This document shows, piece by piece, positions 1 to 5,427 of a stretch of DNA of 6,464 nt. The notes below the pieces were generated by a model. That model ran no database searches. It saw nothing but the letters and a program-made list of their open reading frames with translations, and was not told the origin of the DNA. Position 1 is the first letter of the stretch; the number at the start of each line of letters is the position of its first letter. The translations under genes and the position numbers were made by a program. Origin of the DNA: Planctomycetota bacterium (GTDB taxonomy: Bacteria > Planctomycetota > UBA1135 > UBA2386); the NCBI GenBank assembly GCA_947455805.1, contig CANGSN010000190.1:1-6464 (forward strand). Reading direction: 5' to 3'.

Positions 1-215
1 CGCTTCCGCTCGATCGCGTCGCACAGGAGCACGTGCAGCCGACCCGCCACCTCCTGGTGGCGCCGGCTAGGCGCCGGACTCACGAAGTGCCTCCCGTCGA
101 CGATCTGATGGCGCTTCCGATCCGCCGGGATGCGGCAGTAGTCGGCGTAGGTCCAGCGTCGCGACGAAGGGATCGTCTGGGTCATCGTGGTCGGCCCGTC
201 CAAGCATCGCAGCAT
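1..215 (-). CDS. Uma2 family (DUF820) putative endonuclease, N-terminal part, runs off the left edge
   Basis: The visible 71 residues read as a Uma2/DUF820 N-terminus. After about 16 residues comes RRWTYADYCRIPADRKRHQIVDG, then HFVSPAPSRRHQEVAGRLH. This matches the family pattern of a T-x-x-DY segment, a conserved I-x-DG, SPAPS-x-x-HQ, and a helix ending in RL. Uma2 proteins have a PD-(D/E)xK restriction-like fold. They are abundant in cyanobacteria, Planctomycetes and other multicellular-style genomes, and their biological role is not settled. The acidic catalytic residues and the (D/E)xK lysine lie further on and are outside the window, so activity cannot be judged. I chose the ATG at 215 because AAGGAG sits 5 nt upstream; an internal ATG at 185 would give the shorter start MTQTIPSS. 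The gene is separated from the oxidoreductase upstream by 98 nt and looks like its own unit. Confidence 0.85.
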   Translation of the reverse strand, partial: MLRCLDGPTTMTQTIPSSRRWTYADYCRIPADRKRHQIVDGRHFVSPAPSRRHQEVAGRLHVLLCDAIERK

Positions 216-220
216 AGCCA

Positions 221-226
221 CTCCTT
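221..226 (-). promoter_or_regulatory. Ribosome binding site of the Uma2 gene
   Basis: AAGGAG on the minus strand, 5 nt before the ATG at 215. It decides this start over the in-frame ATG ten codons later at 185, which has no comparable site. Confidence 0.75.
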
Positions 227-313
227 CGGTCGTGCACCGGCCCCTGCGAACGGTGCGCGTCCCAGTTCCCTAGTGGGGCACCGGGGGCAGGCTCGCGGGG
301 GAATTCCGGCGGC

Positions 314-1783
314 TCAGCGCTGCCAGCGCGGCGCGTCGAGGCGCCGCTTGCCGTCGTGGCTGCGCGCAACCGCGGCGCCGTCGCGGAAGTCGCGATCCCA
401 CAGCTGGCAGGTCACCTGCTTGTGCTTCTGGTCGAGGCCTTCGCAGTAGTTGGTGAACAGGCAGCGGCGCACTTCGTCGCCACGGCCCAGCCGCACCTTC
501 TCCCACCAATCGGGGTCGGCGAGGCTCTGCCGCGCGGCGGCGACGAAGTCCGCGTCGCCGCGCTGCAGGATCGCCTCCATCTGCGTGAACTCGCAGAGGC
601 CGCCGGCGGCGACCACCGGCGTGTCGTGGCCGGCAGCGCGCACCGCGCGGCGGATGGCGGCGGCGAGCTCGACGTTGCGGCCGAACGGCCCGCGCGCGTC
701 GCTGCGCACCGTCGGCATGCACTCGTGGCCCGAGGGGCCGGTGTACGGATAGGCGGCCTCGCCGACGTTCGGCTGCTTCGCGTCGTCGAACTTGCCGCCC
801 TTGCTGATCGACAGGAAGTGCAGCCCGGCGCGCGCGAACGCGACGCCGTGTGCGACGGCGTCGGCGAGCGGGCTGCCGCCGGCGATCACTTCGTCGCCGA
901 GGAAGCGCGCGCCGATGGCGAGGTCGGCGCCGACGCGCTGCTGCACGGCGGCGATCACTTCGAGTGGCAGGCGCTGGCGCGCGGCCAGCGAACCGCCATA
1001 GCCGTCGTCGCGCACGTTGGTGCGCGAGAGGAACGACGCCATCGTGTAGGCGTGCGCGAAGTGCAGCTCGACGCCGTCGAAGCCGGCGTCGCGGGCGCGG
1101 GCGGCGGCGTCGGCGAACAGGCCGGGCAGCACCTGCGGCAGTTCGCGCACGTGCGGCAGGTGCAGGTCGGAGACCTCCTCGCGCGCGCCGTAGGCGTAGT
1201 CGCGGAACTCGCGCGGCGTCAGCAGCGTGCGCAGCACGTCGTCGTCGCAGCCGGCCAGCGTCGTGCGCACGTTGGTGTCGTCGGCGGCCGCGGCGGCGCC
1301 GAAGCGCTCGCGCACGGCGTCGCGGTGGTGCGGCGTGACGGCCAGGAAGCGCGCGATGAACTTCGCCTTCTCGGGCCGGCGTCGGATCGACAGGAAGTCG
1401 AGGATCTGCAGGAACAGCCGCGTGCGGCCGCCGCTGCGTTCGCGCACGTGGGCGGTGAGCTCGCGCAGGCCCGGCACGAAGCGGTCGTGGCCGATGCGCA
1501 GCAGCGGGCCGCTCGGCACGTCGCGGATGCCGGTCGCTTCGACCACGAGCACGCCGGGGGCGCCGTCGGCATAGCGGCCGTACCAGGACAGCACGTCGGG
1601 CGTGACGAAGCCGTCTTCGGTCGCGCGCCACGGCACCATCGCCGGCACCCAGCTGCGCGACGTCGTGGTCAGCGGGCCGATGCGGCCGGTGGCGAACAGC
1701 AGCGAACGTGCGGCCGTCTGGGCATCCGGCCAGTGCGCTGCCGGCAGCGCGTGCTTCACGATCGGCGTGCCGGGCTCGCTCAT
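314..1783 (-). CDS. NADH:flavin oxidoreductase, Old Yellow Enzyme family, with enlarged internal insertion
   Basis: Complete protein of 489 residues, expected to be a cytoplasmic FMN-binding TIM barrel that reduces activated C=C bonds with NAD(P)H. The substrate is not readable from sequence. Visible motifs: GVELHFAHAYTMASFLS at 237-253, with H241, H244 and Y246 spaced like the substrate-binding His/His and Tyr of YqjM-type enzymes; GYGGSLAAR at 261-269; IGARFLGDE at 290-298; the phosphate-binding VVAAGGL at 390-396; and ADFVAAARQSLADPDW at 411-426. The usual HxGR after the third strand is replaced by QILDFLSIRRRP (126-137). The stretch to about 205 is some 40-60 residues longer than usual. 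The C-terminus holds C441, C447 and C459 but not the CxxCxxxC spacing of the 4Fe-4S 2,4-dienoyl-CoA reductase class, and there is no second Rossmann domain. The ATG lies 13 nt after the TPR gene's stop and lacks a clear Shine-Dalgarno, suggesting operon coupling. Confidence 0.93.
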   Translation of the reverse strand: MSEPGTPIVKHALPAAHWPDAQTAARSLLFATGRIGPLTTTSRSWVPAMVPWRATEDGFVTPDVLSWYGRYADGAPGVLVVEATGIRDVPSGPLLRIGHDRFVPGLRELTAHVRERSGGRTRLFLQILDFLSIRRRPEKAKFIARFLAVTPHHRDAVRERFGAAAAADDTNVRTTLAGCDDDVLRTLLTPREFRDYAYGAREEVSDLHLPHVRELPQVLPGLFADAAARARDAGFDGVELHFAHAYTMASFLSRTNVRDDGYGGSLAARQRLPLEVIAAVQQRVGADLAIGARFLGDEVIAGGSPLADAVAHGVAFARAGLHFLSISKGGKFDDAKQPNVGEAAYPYTGPSGHECMPTVRSDARGPFGRNVELAAAIRRAVRAAGHDTPVVAAGGLCEFTQMEAILQRGDADFVAAARQSLADPDWWEKVRLGRGDEVRRCLFTNYCEGLDQKHKQVTCQLWDRDFRDGAAVARSHDGKRRLDAPRWQR

Positions 1784-1796
1784 CGGCTGCCCGCTT

Positions 1797-2528
1797 TCAG
1801 CGCTTGCCCTTCGGCGGCTCGCGGAAGCCGTTCGGCGCGCGGCGCATCTGGCCCATCTGCTGCGGCGGCTGCTCGAGGCCGAGTGCGAACCAGTGCATGC
1901 CGAAGCCCTGCATCGTCATGCGCGAACGGTTCTGCACGCGCAGCAGGTTGTCCTTGCTGACCTCGTCGTTCGGGTTCTTGCGGCAGAAGTCGGCCAGCAC
2001 CTTCTGCGCTTCGTCGGCGCGCTCGTTCTTGTGCAGGATCCACGCCCACGTGTTGTGCAGCAGCGTGTGCTTCTTGTTGACCATGCCGGCGACCTGCAGC
2101 ACCGAGAGGGCGCGCGCGGTGTCGCCGTTCTTGTAGAGGATGCAGCCGAGCAGCAGGCGGGCGTCCGGAGCGCGCAGGCTCGACTGCTCGAGCAGTTCCA
2201 TCGCGCGTTCCTTCTTGCCGGTGTGCCACGCGATCATGCCCATGTTGGCGAGCAGCTGGCCGCGCAGCATCGGCATCCACTTGCCCATCGGCAGCAGCGC
2301 TTCGAGCGACTGCATGGCGGCGTCGATGTGGCCGGCTTCCATCTGCGCCTGCACACGCGCCATCGCCGGTTGCAGCTTCGCGGCGATGCGGCGGGCGACG
2401 ATGGCCCAGACGACCAGGGCCAGGACCAGCGAGAACAGGATCGCCCAGCCCCAGCCCCACCAGTCGAGGAAGGTGCCGCTGAAGCCCAGCAGCAGGGCCA
2501 AGGCGCAGGAGAGGATGACGGAATACAC
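1797..2528 (-). CDS. Membrane-anchored TPR-like repeat protein
   Basis: Predicted 243 residues. Two hydrophobic segments (about 4-20 and 27-46) are joined by the aromatic turn LDWWGWGW, so the N-terminus is probably a hairpin in the inner membrane with the bulk on the cytoplasmic side. The rest is helical with TPR-like pairs, clearest at about 55-82, 92-121 and 155-187 (G-x-x-x-x-A patterns such as AGHIDAAMQSLEALLP, TGKKERAMELLEQS and ADEAQKVLADFCRKNP). TPR domains mediate protein-protein contacts; no enzymatic motif is seen. The tail from about 203 is Met/Gln/Pro-rich and basic. The start is GTG at 2528, with GGAG 10 nt upstream; an in-frame TGA lies near 2586 and no ATG occurs in between. 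The stop is 13 nt before the oxidoreductase start, so the two are probably co-transcribed, but no functional link is evident. Confidence 0.82.
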   Translation of the reverse strand: MYSVILSCALALLLGFSGTFLDWWGWGWAILFSLVLALVVWAIVARRIAAKLQPAMARVQAQMEAGHIDAAMQSLEALLPMGKWMPMLRGQLLANMGMIAWHTGKKERAMELLEQSSLRAPDARLLLGCILYKNGDTARALSVLQVAGMVNKKHTLLHNTWAWILHKNERADEAQKVLADFCRKNPNDEVSKDNLLRVQNRSRMTMQGFGMHWFALGLEQPPQQMGQMRRAPNGFREPPKGKR

Positions 2529-2626
2529 GCGGGCGGGGCTCCAGGGGGTGACGTCGGGGGCGAACAGGATACGCCCGGGAGCCCGTCACCGCGACCGTCC
2601 GCTCGCCCCTGCCACCCGCCGCTCAT

Positions 2627-2656
2627 GCCGGCCGCCGTCCGGGCGGTGCCGCCGGC
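2627..2656 (-). terminator. Candidate GC-rich hairpin after the lipoprotein operon
   Basis: About 19 nt past the lipoprotein stop the minus strand can fold with an outer GCCGG/CCGGC stem and an inner CCGCC/GGCGG stem (loop CGGAC), with a 5-nt bulge on one side. There is no T-run after it, so it is at best an atypical intrinsic terminator. GC-rich DNA makes such hairpins by chance. Confidence 0.25.
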
Positions 2657-2674
2657 CTCTCGGCACTCGTCCGT

Positions 2675-3307
2675 TCAGTCCTCGATCCAGGTCCCGACGC
2701 AGCGGTGCGCGACGTAGGCCGTGAACTTGCTCGGCGACAACAGGCTCAGCTCGTAGCCGTGCAGGTTGCCGTCGTCCTGCTGGGTGGTGTCCGTGTAGTG
2801 GCGCAGGTCGCTGATGGTCGAGCGGTCGGCGGCGTCGTAGATGGCGTCGACCGCCCAGACCGGGGCGCCCGAGTGCACCGACACCAGCTGCGTACGCAGG
2901 CCGAGGTGCGGTGGCGTGTAGGCGCGCCACGACGTCACCGAGCCGAGGAACAAGCCGTCCAGCGAGTAGCGGCGGCACAAGCGCACGACCGCCTCGGTCG
3001 ACAGGCGACCGCGGCTCAGCGAGAAGTGCAGTTCTTCGTCCTCGCTCGCCTCGGCCGGCAGTGGCACGACCTCGAAGCGACGCAGCTTCTGCAGCTCGGC
3101 GACGAACGCGTCGCGCACCTTGCTGCAGTCCATGGCGACACCTGCTTCGTGCGCGAACGGCAGCACCATGATGCGGCGCACGTTGGCCAGGTCGGCGCGT
3201 TCGGCGAGGTAGCTGTTGACGACCTTCGGCCGCGGCGGGGCCTCGATCTGGCAGCCGAGGGCCGCCAGCAGCGGCAGTGCGAACAGGACGCAGCGGAGCG
3301 GCGACAT
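2675..3307 (-). CDS. Lipoprotein with CsgG/FlgO-like features
   Basis: Predicted 210 residues. A signal peptide (MSPLRCVLFALPLLAALGC) ends in a relaxed lipobox with C19 as lipidation site, so the protein should be exported and membrane-anchored. The mature part starts with a proline-rich linker, then DLANVRRIMVLPF (39-51), a strand of the type seen at the start of CsgG, TolB-N, GNA1162 and FlgO domains. A helix follows (DAFVAELQKL) with a strand RRFEVVPLP, then RYSLDGLFLGSVTSW (114-128) and a strand run ending in GAPVWAVDAIYDA. That order (VLPF, helix, f-x-V-V-P, DGLFLGSVT, G-x-x-VW) is typical of this superfamily, but the specific family is my inference. The start overlaps the preceding stop as TGATG, with GGAG 6 nt upstream, implying tight coupling to the coiled-coil lipoprotein. 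Some CsgG-superfamily proteins are secretion pores and others are flagellar H-ring factors; which applies here is open. Confidence 0.85.
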   Translation of the reverse strand: MSPLRCVLFALPLLAALGCQIEAPPRPKVVNSYLAERADLANVRRIMVLPFAHEAGVAMDCSKVRDAFVAELQKLRRFEVVPLPAEASEDEELHFSLSRGRLSTEAVVRLCRRYSLDGLFLGSVTSWRAYTPPHLGLRTQLVSVHSGAPVWAVDAIYDAADRSTISDLRHYTDTTQQDDGNLHGYELSLLSPSKFTAYVAHRCVGTWIED

Positions 3308-3834
3308 CAGCGGCTCCGGGGCGGCGGCGCCGCGGCCTCGACGGCGGTGGCGCTCAACGACTCCAGCGACGCGCTGAGCTGCTGGATCTTGCCGTGCAAT
3401 GCGGCCTGCTCGAGCTTCGCCTTCTCGATCGACAGGCTGAGGATGCGCGCTTCGAGCTCGCGGCGGCGTTCGCGCAGCTGCTCGGTCTCGGCCTCGGCCT
3501 GCGCCCGCAGCGCCTTCTCCTTGGCGAGCAGCTTGCCTTCGTCGCCGAGCTGCGACTGCAGATTCTGGTTCATCGCCTCGAGCTCGCCGCAGCGCTTCTC
3601 CAGCTGCCGCTTGCTCTCGGTCAGGGCCGTGAACTTGTCGAGCAGCAGCTCCTGCTTCGGACCCCAGTCCATCTCGGTGCGGTTGCCGGTCTCGGCCAGC
3701 ACGCCCTTGTAGCCGTCGAGCGGATCGGTCGGCGACGGTTCGACGAACAGGCTCGCCGCCGAGCGGCAGGCGCCGAGGGTGACGGCCGCGAGGGCGGCAG
3801 CGACGAGCAGGGCGGAACGGAAGTACGGGGGCAT
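3307..3834 (-). CDS. Coiled-coil lipoprotein, unknown function
   Basis: Predicted 175 residues. A textbook lipoprotein signal (MPPYFRSALLVAAALAAVTLGAC) has the lipobox LGAC and C23 as the lipidated residue. A short linker (24-60, with PSPTDPLDGYKG) leads into a long charged helix at about 62-160 rich in E, K, R, L and Q (for example KRQLEKRCGELEAMNQNLQ and RERRRELEARILSL) that should form a coiled coil. The tail is Ala/Pro-rich. I place the start at 3834 because AAGGAG lies 8 nt upstream and the signal peptide begins there; an in-frame ATG at 3861 would add nine residues inside the preceding gene. The layout recalls Lpp-like or tethering lipoproteins, but no named family is recognised. It sits 2 nt after the 73-residue gene and overlaps the next lipoprotein, which makes the two lipoproteins probable partners. 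Confidence 0.85.
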   Translation of the reverse strand: MPPYFRSALLVAAALAAVTLGACRSAASLFVEPSPTDPLDGYKGVLAETGNRTEMDWGPKQELLLDKFTALTESKRQLEKRCGELEAMNQNLQSQLGDEGKLLAKEKALRAQAEAETEQLRERRRELEARILSLSIEKAKLEQAALHGKIQQLSASLESLSATAVEAAAPPPRSR

Positions 3835-3836
3835 GC

Positions 3837-4058
3837 TCAGGACTCCTTGCCGTAGACGCATTCGACGACCGCGGTCGCACCGCAGCCGCAGCGGATCTCG
3901 AAGCCTGCGATGCGTTCGCCGTCGAGCAGCGGCACCACGGCGATCGGCTGCGCTGCGTGCCCGTTGCCGGGCCCGCCGCAGTCGATCATCGCGGGCTGCG
4001 CGACCAGGCGAACGGCGTCGCGGCGGATGACTCCGGGGGTTTCGGTGCGTTCGGCCAT
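3837..4058 (-). CDS. Small cysteine-containing protein, unknown function
   Basis: A 73-residue protein I cannot assign. The N-terminal third (MAERTETPGVIRRDAVRLVA) is basic and looks flexible. The C-terminal half alternates hydrophobic residues as in a small beta-sheet: PIAVVPLLDGERIAGFEIRC, then GCGATAVVECVYGKES. Cysteines are at 27, 57, 59 and 67; the CGCG turn plus C67 could bind a metal, but a full zinc-ribbon pair of CxxC knuckles is absent. No signal peptide or membrane helix is seen, so it is probably cytoplasmic. The start has only a weak GAG upstream. Its last codons contain the Shine-Dalgarno of the coiled-coil lipoprotein, whose start is 2 nt past this stop. Position in the FliA string is the main support that it is a real gene. 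Confidence 0.72.
   Translation of the reverse strand: MAERTETPGVIRRDAVRLVAQPAMIDCGGPGNGHAAQPIAVVPLLDGERIAGFEIRCGCGATAVVECVYGKES
3843..3848 (-). promoter_or_regulatory. Ribosome binding site of the coiled-coil lipoprotein gene
   Basis: AAGGAG inside the last codons of the 73-residue gene, 8 nt before the ATG at 3834. It sets that start rather than the in-frame ATG at 3861. Confidence 0.7.
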
Positions 4059-4080
4059 CGCTTCGTGTCTCGACGTACCG

Positions 4081-4323
4081 TCACGCGATCACGTCGACGT
4101 GGCGGTGCTGCGGGTCCTTTCGGCCCGCACCGGCCTCTGCCTGTAGGCCCGTTCGCATCGGCTTTTCGGCGGCGCGGCGGCGCGGCTCCGGATCGCCGCC
4201 CATGGCCTCGCCCTGCTGCTGCAGAGCGCGGCGGAAGGCGTCGGCCTGCTTCTGGCCGCCGGCCTGCCGCTCGTTCACGCGCAGCGAACCTTGGACGTTC
4301 GACACGGCGCGCAGCGGTTCCAT
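4081..4323 (-). CDS. Small hydrophilic protein next to fliA, unknown function
   Basis: An 80-residue, very hydrophilic protein without signal peptide, membrane helix or cysteine. The N-terminus (MEPLRAVSNVQGSLRVNERQ, then a helix running through QKQADAFRRALQQQ) looks structured. The middle (about 36-65) is Gly/Pro/Arg-rich and probably disordered. The chain ends with HRHVDVIA, a hydrophobic tip. Such short proteins with helical ends and a disordered middle are often chaperone- or adaptor-like, but no family is recognised and no function is assigned. Support for a real gene: AGGAG 7 nt before the ATG, a start only 4 nt after the FliA stop, and placement inside a tightly spaced gene string. The next gene begins 22 nt downstream. 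Confidence 0.7.
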   Translation of the reverse strand: MEPLRAVSNVQGSLRVNERQAGGQKQADAFRRALQQQGEAMGGDPEPRRRAAEKPMRTGLQAEAGAGRKDPQHRHVDVIA

Positions 4324-4327
4324 CGCC

Positions 4328-5065
4328 TCACTCCTGTTCCTTCAGCTTGAGCCGCAGGCGCTCGGTGGCGCGGGTCAGGATCTGGCTGACGCGCGACTCG
4401 GTGACGCCGAGCACGGTGCCGATCTCCTTCAGGAACAACTGCTCGTGGAAGTAGAGCACGACCACGTGGCGGTCGGTCTCGGGCAGCTCGGCGATGGCCT
4501 TGGTGAGGCGCGCGAGGCGCTCGCGGTCGTCGGCGGCGTCGCCGGGATCGCGCGTGTCCTCGGCCTGCATCAGGTTGGCCAGGGTCGTGCTGCCTTCTTC
4601 GTCGCTGCCGTACTGTTCGTCGAGCGACAGCGTGCGCGCGGTGTGCAGCGCCTGCAGGTCCTCGTCGAGGTCCTGTTCGCTGCAGCCCATCGCCTGCGCC
4701 AGTTCGGCCAGCGTCGGCTCGCGGTCGAGTTCCGCGTAGAGCTGCGAGTTGGTGCGCTCCATCTTGCGCAGGCGGTCGCGGCGGTTGCGCGGCACGGGAT
4801 CGTGCTTGCGCACCTCGTCGAGGATGGCGCCGCGGATCGCGGTGTAGGCGAACGTCTTGAACGACGCCCCGCGGCCCGGGTCGAACGTCGAGGCCGCGTG
4901 CATCAGGCCCATGACGCCGACCGAGTAGAAGTCGTCGCGGTCGAGCGAGCCCGGCAGCGTCACCGGCAGGCGCGCGACGACGTAGCGGACGAGCGGCAGG
5001 TACTGCTCGACGAGGCGGTCGCGGTCGGCGACCGAACGCAGCATCCTGGCGGTGTCGCCCCTCAC
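4328..5065 (-). CDS. fliA: FliA/WhiG-type RNA polymerase sigma factor (sigma-28)
   Basis: Predicted 245 residues, the usual size of sigma-28. It directs core RNA polymerase to a class of promoters that in most bacteria drives late flagellar, motility and chemotaxis genes. Domains: region 2 at about 16-88 (RLVEQYLPLVRYVVARLP, then DDFYSVGVMGLMHAASTFDP, SFKTFAYTAIRGAILDEVRK); the class-typical DPVPRNRRDRLRKM at 89-102; region 3 at about 103-165 (REPTLAELAQAMGCS); region 4 at about 186-240 with the helix-turn-helix FLKEIGTVLGVTESRVSQIL. An ECF factor would lack region 3. I prefer the GTG at 5065 over the ATG at 5044: AAGGAGG is 4 nt before the GTG, and the GTG overlaps the previous stop as GTGA, while the ATG has no good site. 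With the ATG the protein is 238 residues. No anti-sigma FlgM is identified here. Confidence 0.93.
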   Translation of the reverse strand: MRGDTARMLRSVADRDRLVEQYLPLVRYVVARLPVTLPGSLDRDDFYSVGVMGLMHAASTFDPGRGASFKTFAYTAIRGAILDEVRKHDPVPRNRRDRLRKMERTNSQLYAELDREPTLAELAQAMGCSEQDLDEDLQALHTARTLSLDEQYGSDEEGSTTLANLMQAEDTRDPGDAADDRERLARLTKAIAELPETDRHVVVLYFHEQLFLKEIGTVLGVTESRVSQILTRATERLRLKLKEQE

Positions 5066-5322
5066 GCGTCCTCCTTGGCCTTCTCGGCGGCGCGCTTGGC
5101 TTCTTCGCGCGCGATCGCGGTCAGCACCGCGTCGACGACCGGCGGCGCCAGCAGGTTGCCGGCGACGAGGGCGATGCCGGCGCAGACGACGCTGCGCCAG
5201 AGGGCGGTGCCACCATCGACGCCGACGAGCGTCGCGACGAGGAACGTGACCCCGAACGCGATGCTGGTCAGGTACGCCGTGATGAGGCGCGTCAGTTCTT
5301 GGCTGCCAGTGCCGGACTTCAT
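5062..5322 (-). CDS. Small two-helix membrane protein upstream of fliA
   Basis: An 86-residue protein with two hydrophobic segments, about 14-34 (ITAYLTSIAFGVTFLVATLV) and about 43-66 (RSVVCAGIALVAGNLLAPPV), separated by a short VDGGTALWR loop. The C-terminal 16 residues are strongly charged (EEAKRAAEKAKEDA) and probably cytoplasmic; if so, both ends face the cytoplasm. No known domain is recognised. It is the first gene of the FliA string, and its stop overlaps the FliA start as GTGA, so it is very likely expressed with the sigma factor. A role in membrane-linked control of FliA is possible but rests only on position. The ATG at 5322 has no strong Shine-Dalgarno, which leaves the exact start less certain than its neighbours. 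Confidence 0.8.
   Translation of the reverse strand: MKSGTGSQELTRLITAYLTSIAFGVTFLVATLVGVDGGTALWRSVVCAGIALVAGNLLAPPVVDAVLTAIAREEAKRAAEKAKEDA
5070..5076 (-). promoter_or_regulatory. Ribosome binding site that favours the GTG start of fliA
   Basis: AAGGAGG in the last codons of the small membrane protein gene. It is 4 nt before the GTG at 5065 but 25 nt before the alternative ATG at 5044, which is too far. Confidence 0.7.
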
Positions 5323-5359
5323 GTCGCTTGCCGGGCAGGCGTATCGGCACCGGCGTCGA

Positions 5360-5390
5360 CGCGAGTTGAGACGGGAGCGCGGAACTCGCG
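5360..5390. repeat. Inverted repeat in the gap upstream of the fliA string
   Basis: Perfect 8-bp arms CGCGAGTT (5360-5367) and AACTCGCG (5383-5390) around a 15-nt spacer, 38 nt upstream of the small membrane protein start. It could be an operator for a dimeric regulator or part of a transcript hairpin. No T-run follows on the minus strand. Confidence 0.4.
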
Positions 5391-5397
5391 GTCGGAA

Positions 5398-5416
5398 CGG
5401 GCTTTCCCGTAGCCCG
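5398..5416 (-). terminator. Possible weak terminator hairpin after the DUF3299 gene
   Basis: Arms CGGGCT and AGCCCG (6 bp, 7-nt loop) begin 11 nt past the DUF3299 stop. On the minus strand the stem is followed only by TTCC, so termination would be weak. Position between two gene groups is the main argument. Confidence 0.3.
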
Positions 5417-5427
5417 GGTGCTCGTCG

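Noticed and set aside
251..283. Inverted repeat CGGTGC/GCACCG between the oxidoreductase and Uma2 genes
   Set aside because: Only six pairs with a 21-nt spacer; expected by chance at this GC content.
270..1631. Second minus-strand frame (453 codons) overlapping the oxidoreductase
   Set aside because: The product is Arg/Ala/Pro-rich with no domain, and it lies in another frame of the OYE gene.
356..1960. Long open frame on the plus strand (534 codons) across the oxidoreductase and part of the TPR gene
   Set aside because: It is antisense to a protein with clear OYE motifs; the translation is low-complexity Ala/Arg/Val/Gly-rich without domains, as expected for shadows in GC-rich DNA.
1602..2717. 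Plus-strand open frame (371 codons) opposite the TPR gene
   Set aside because: Antisense shadow; the TPR gene on the minus strand has membrane helices, repeat structure and an upstream GGAG.
3308..3880. Apparent extension of the second lipoprotein frame to 401 codons
   Set aside because: The signal peptide and lipobox begin at 3307, and the upstream part is a shadow of the coiled-coil gene.
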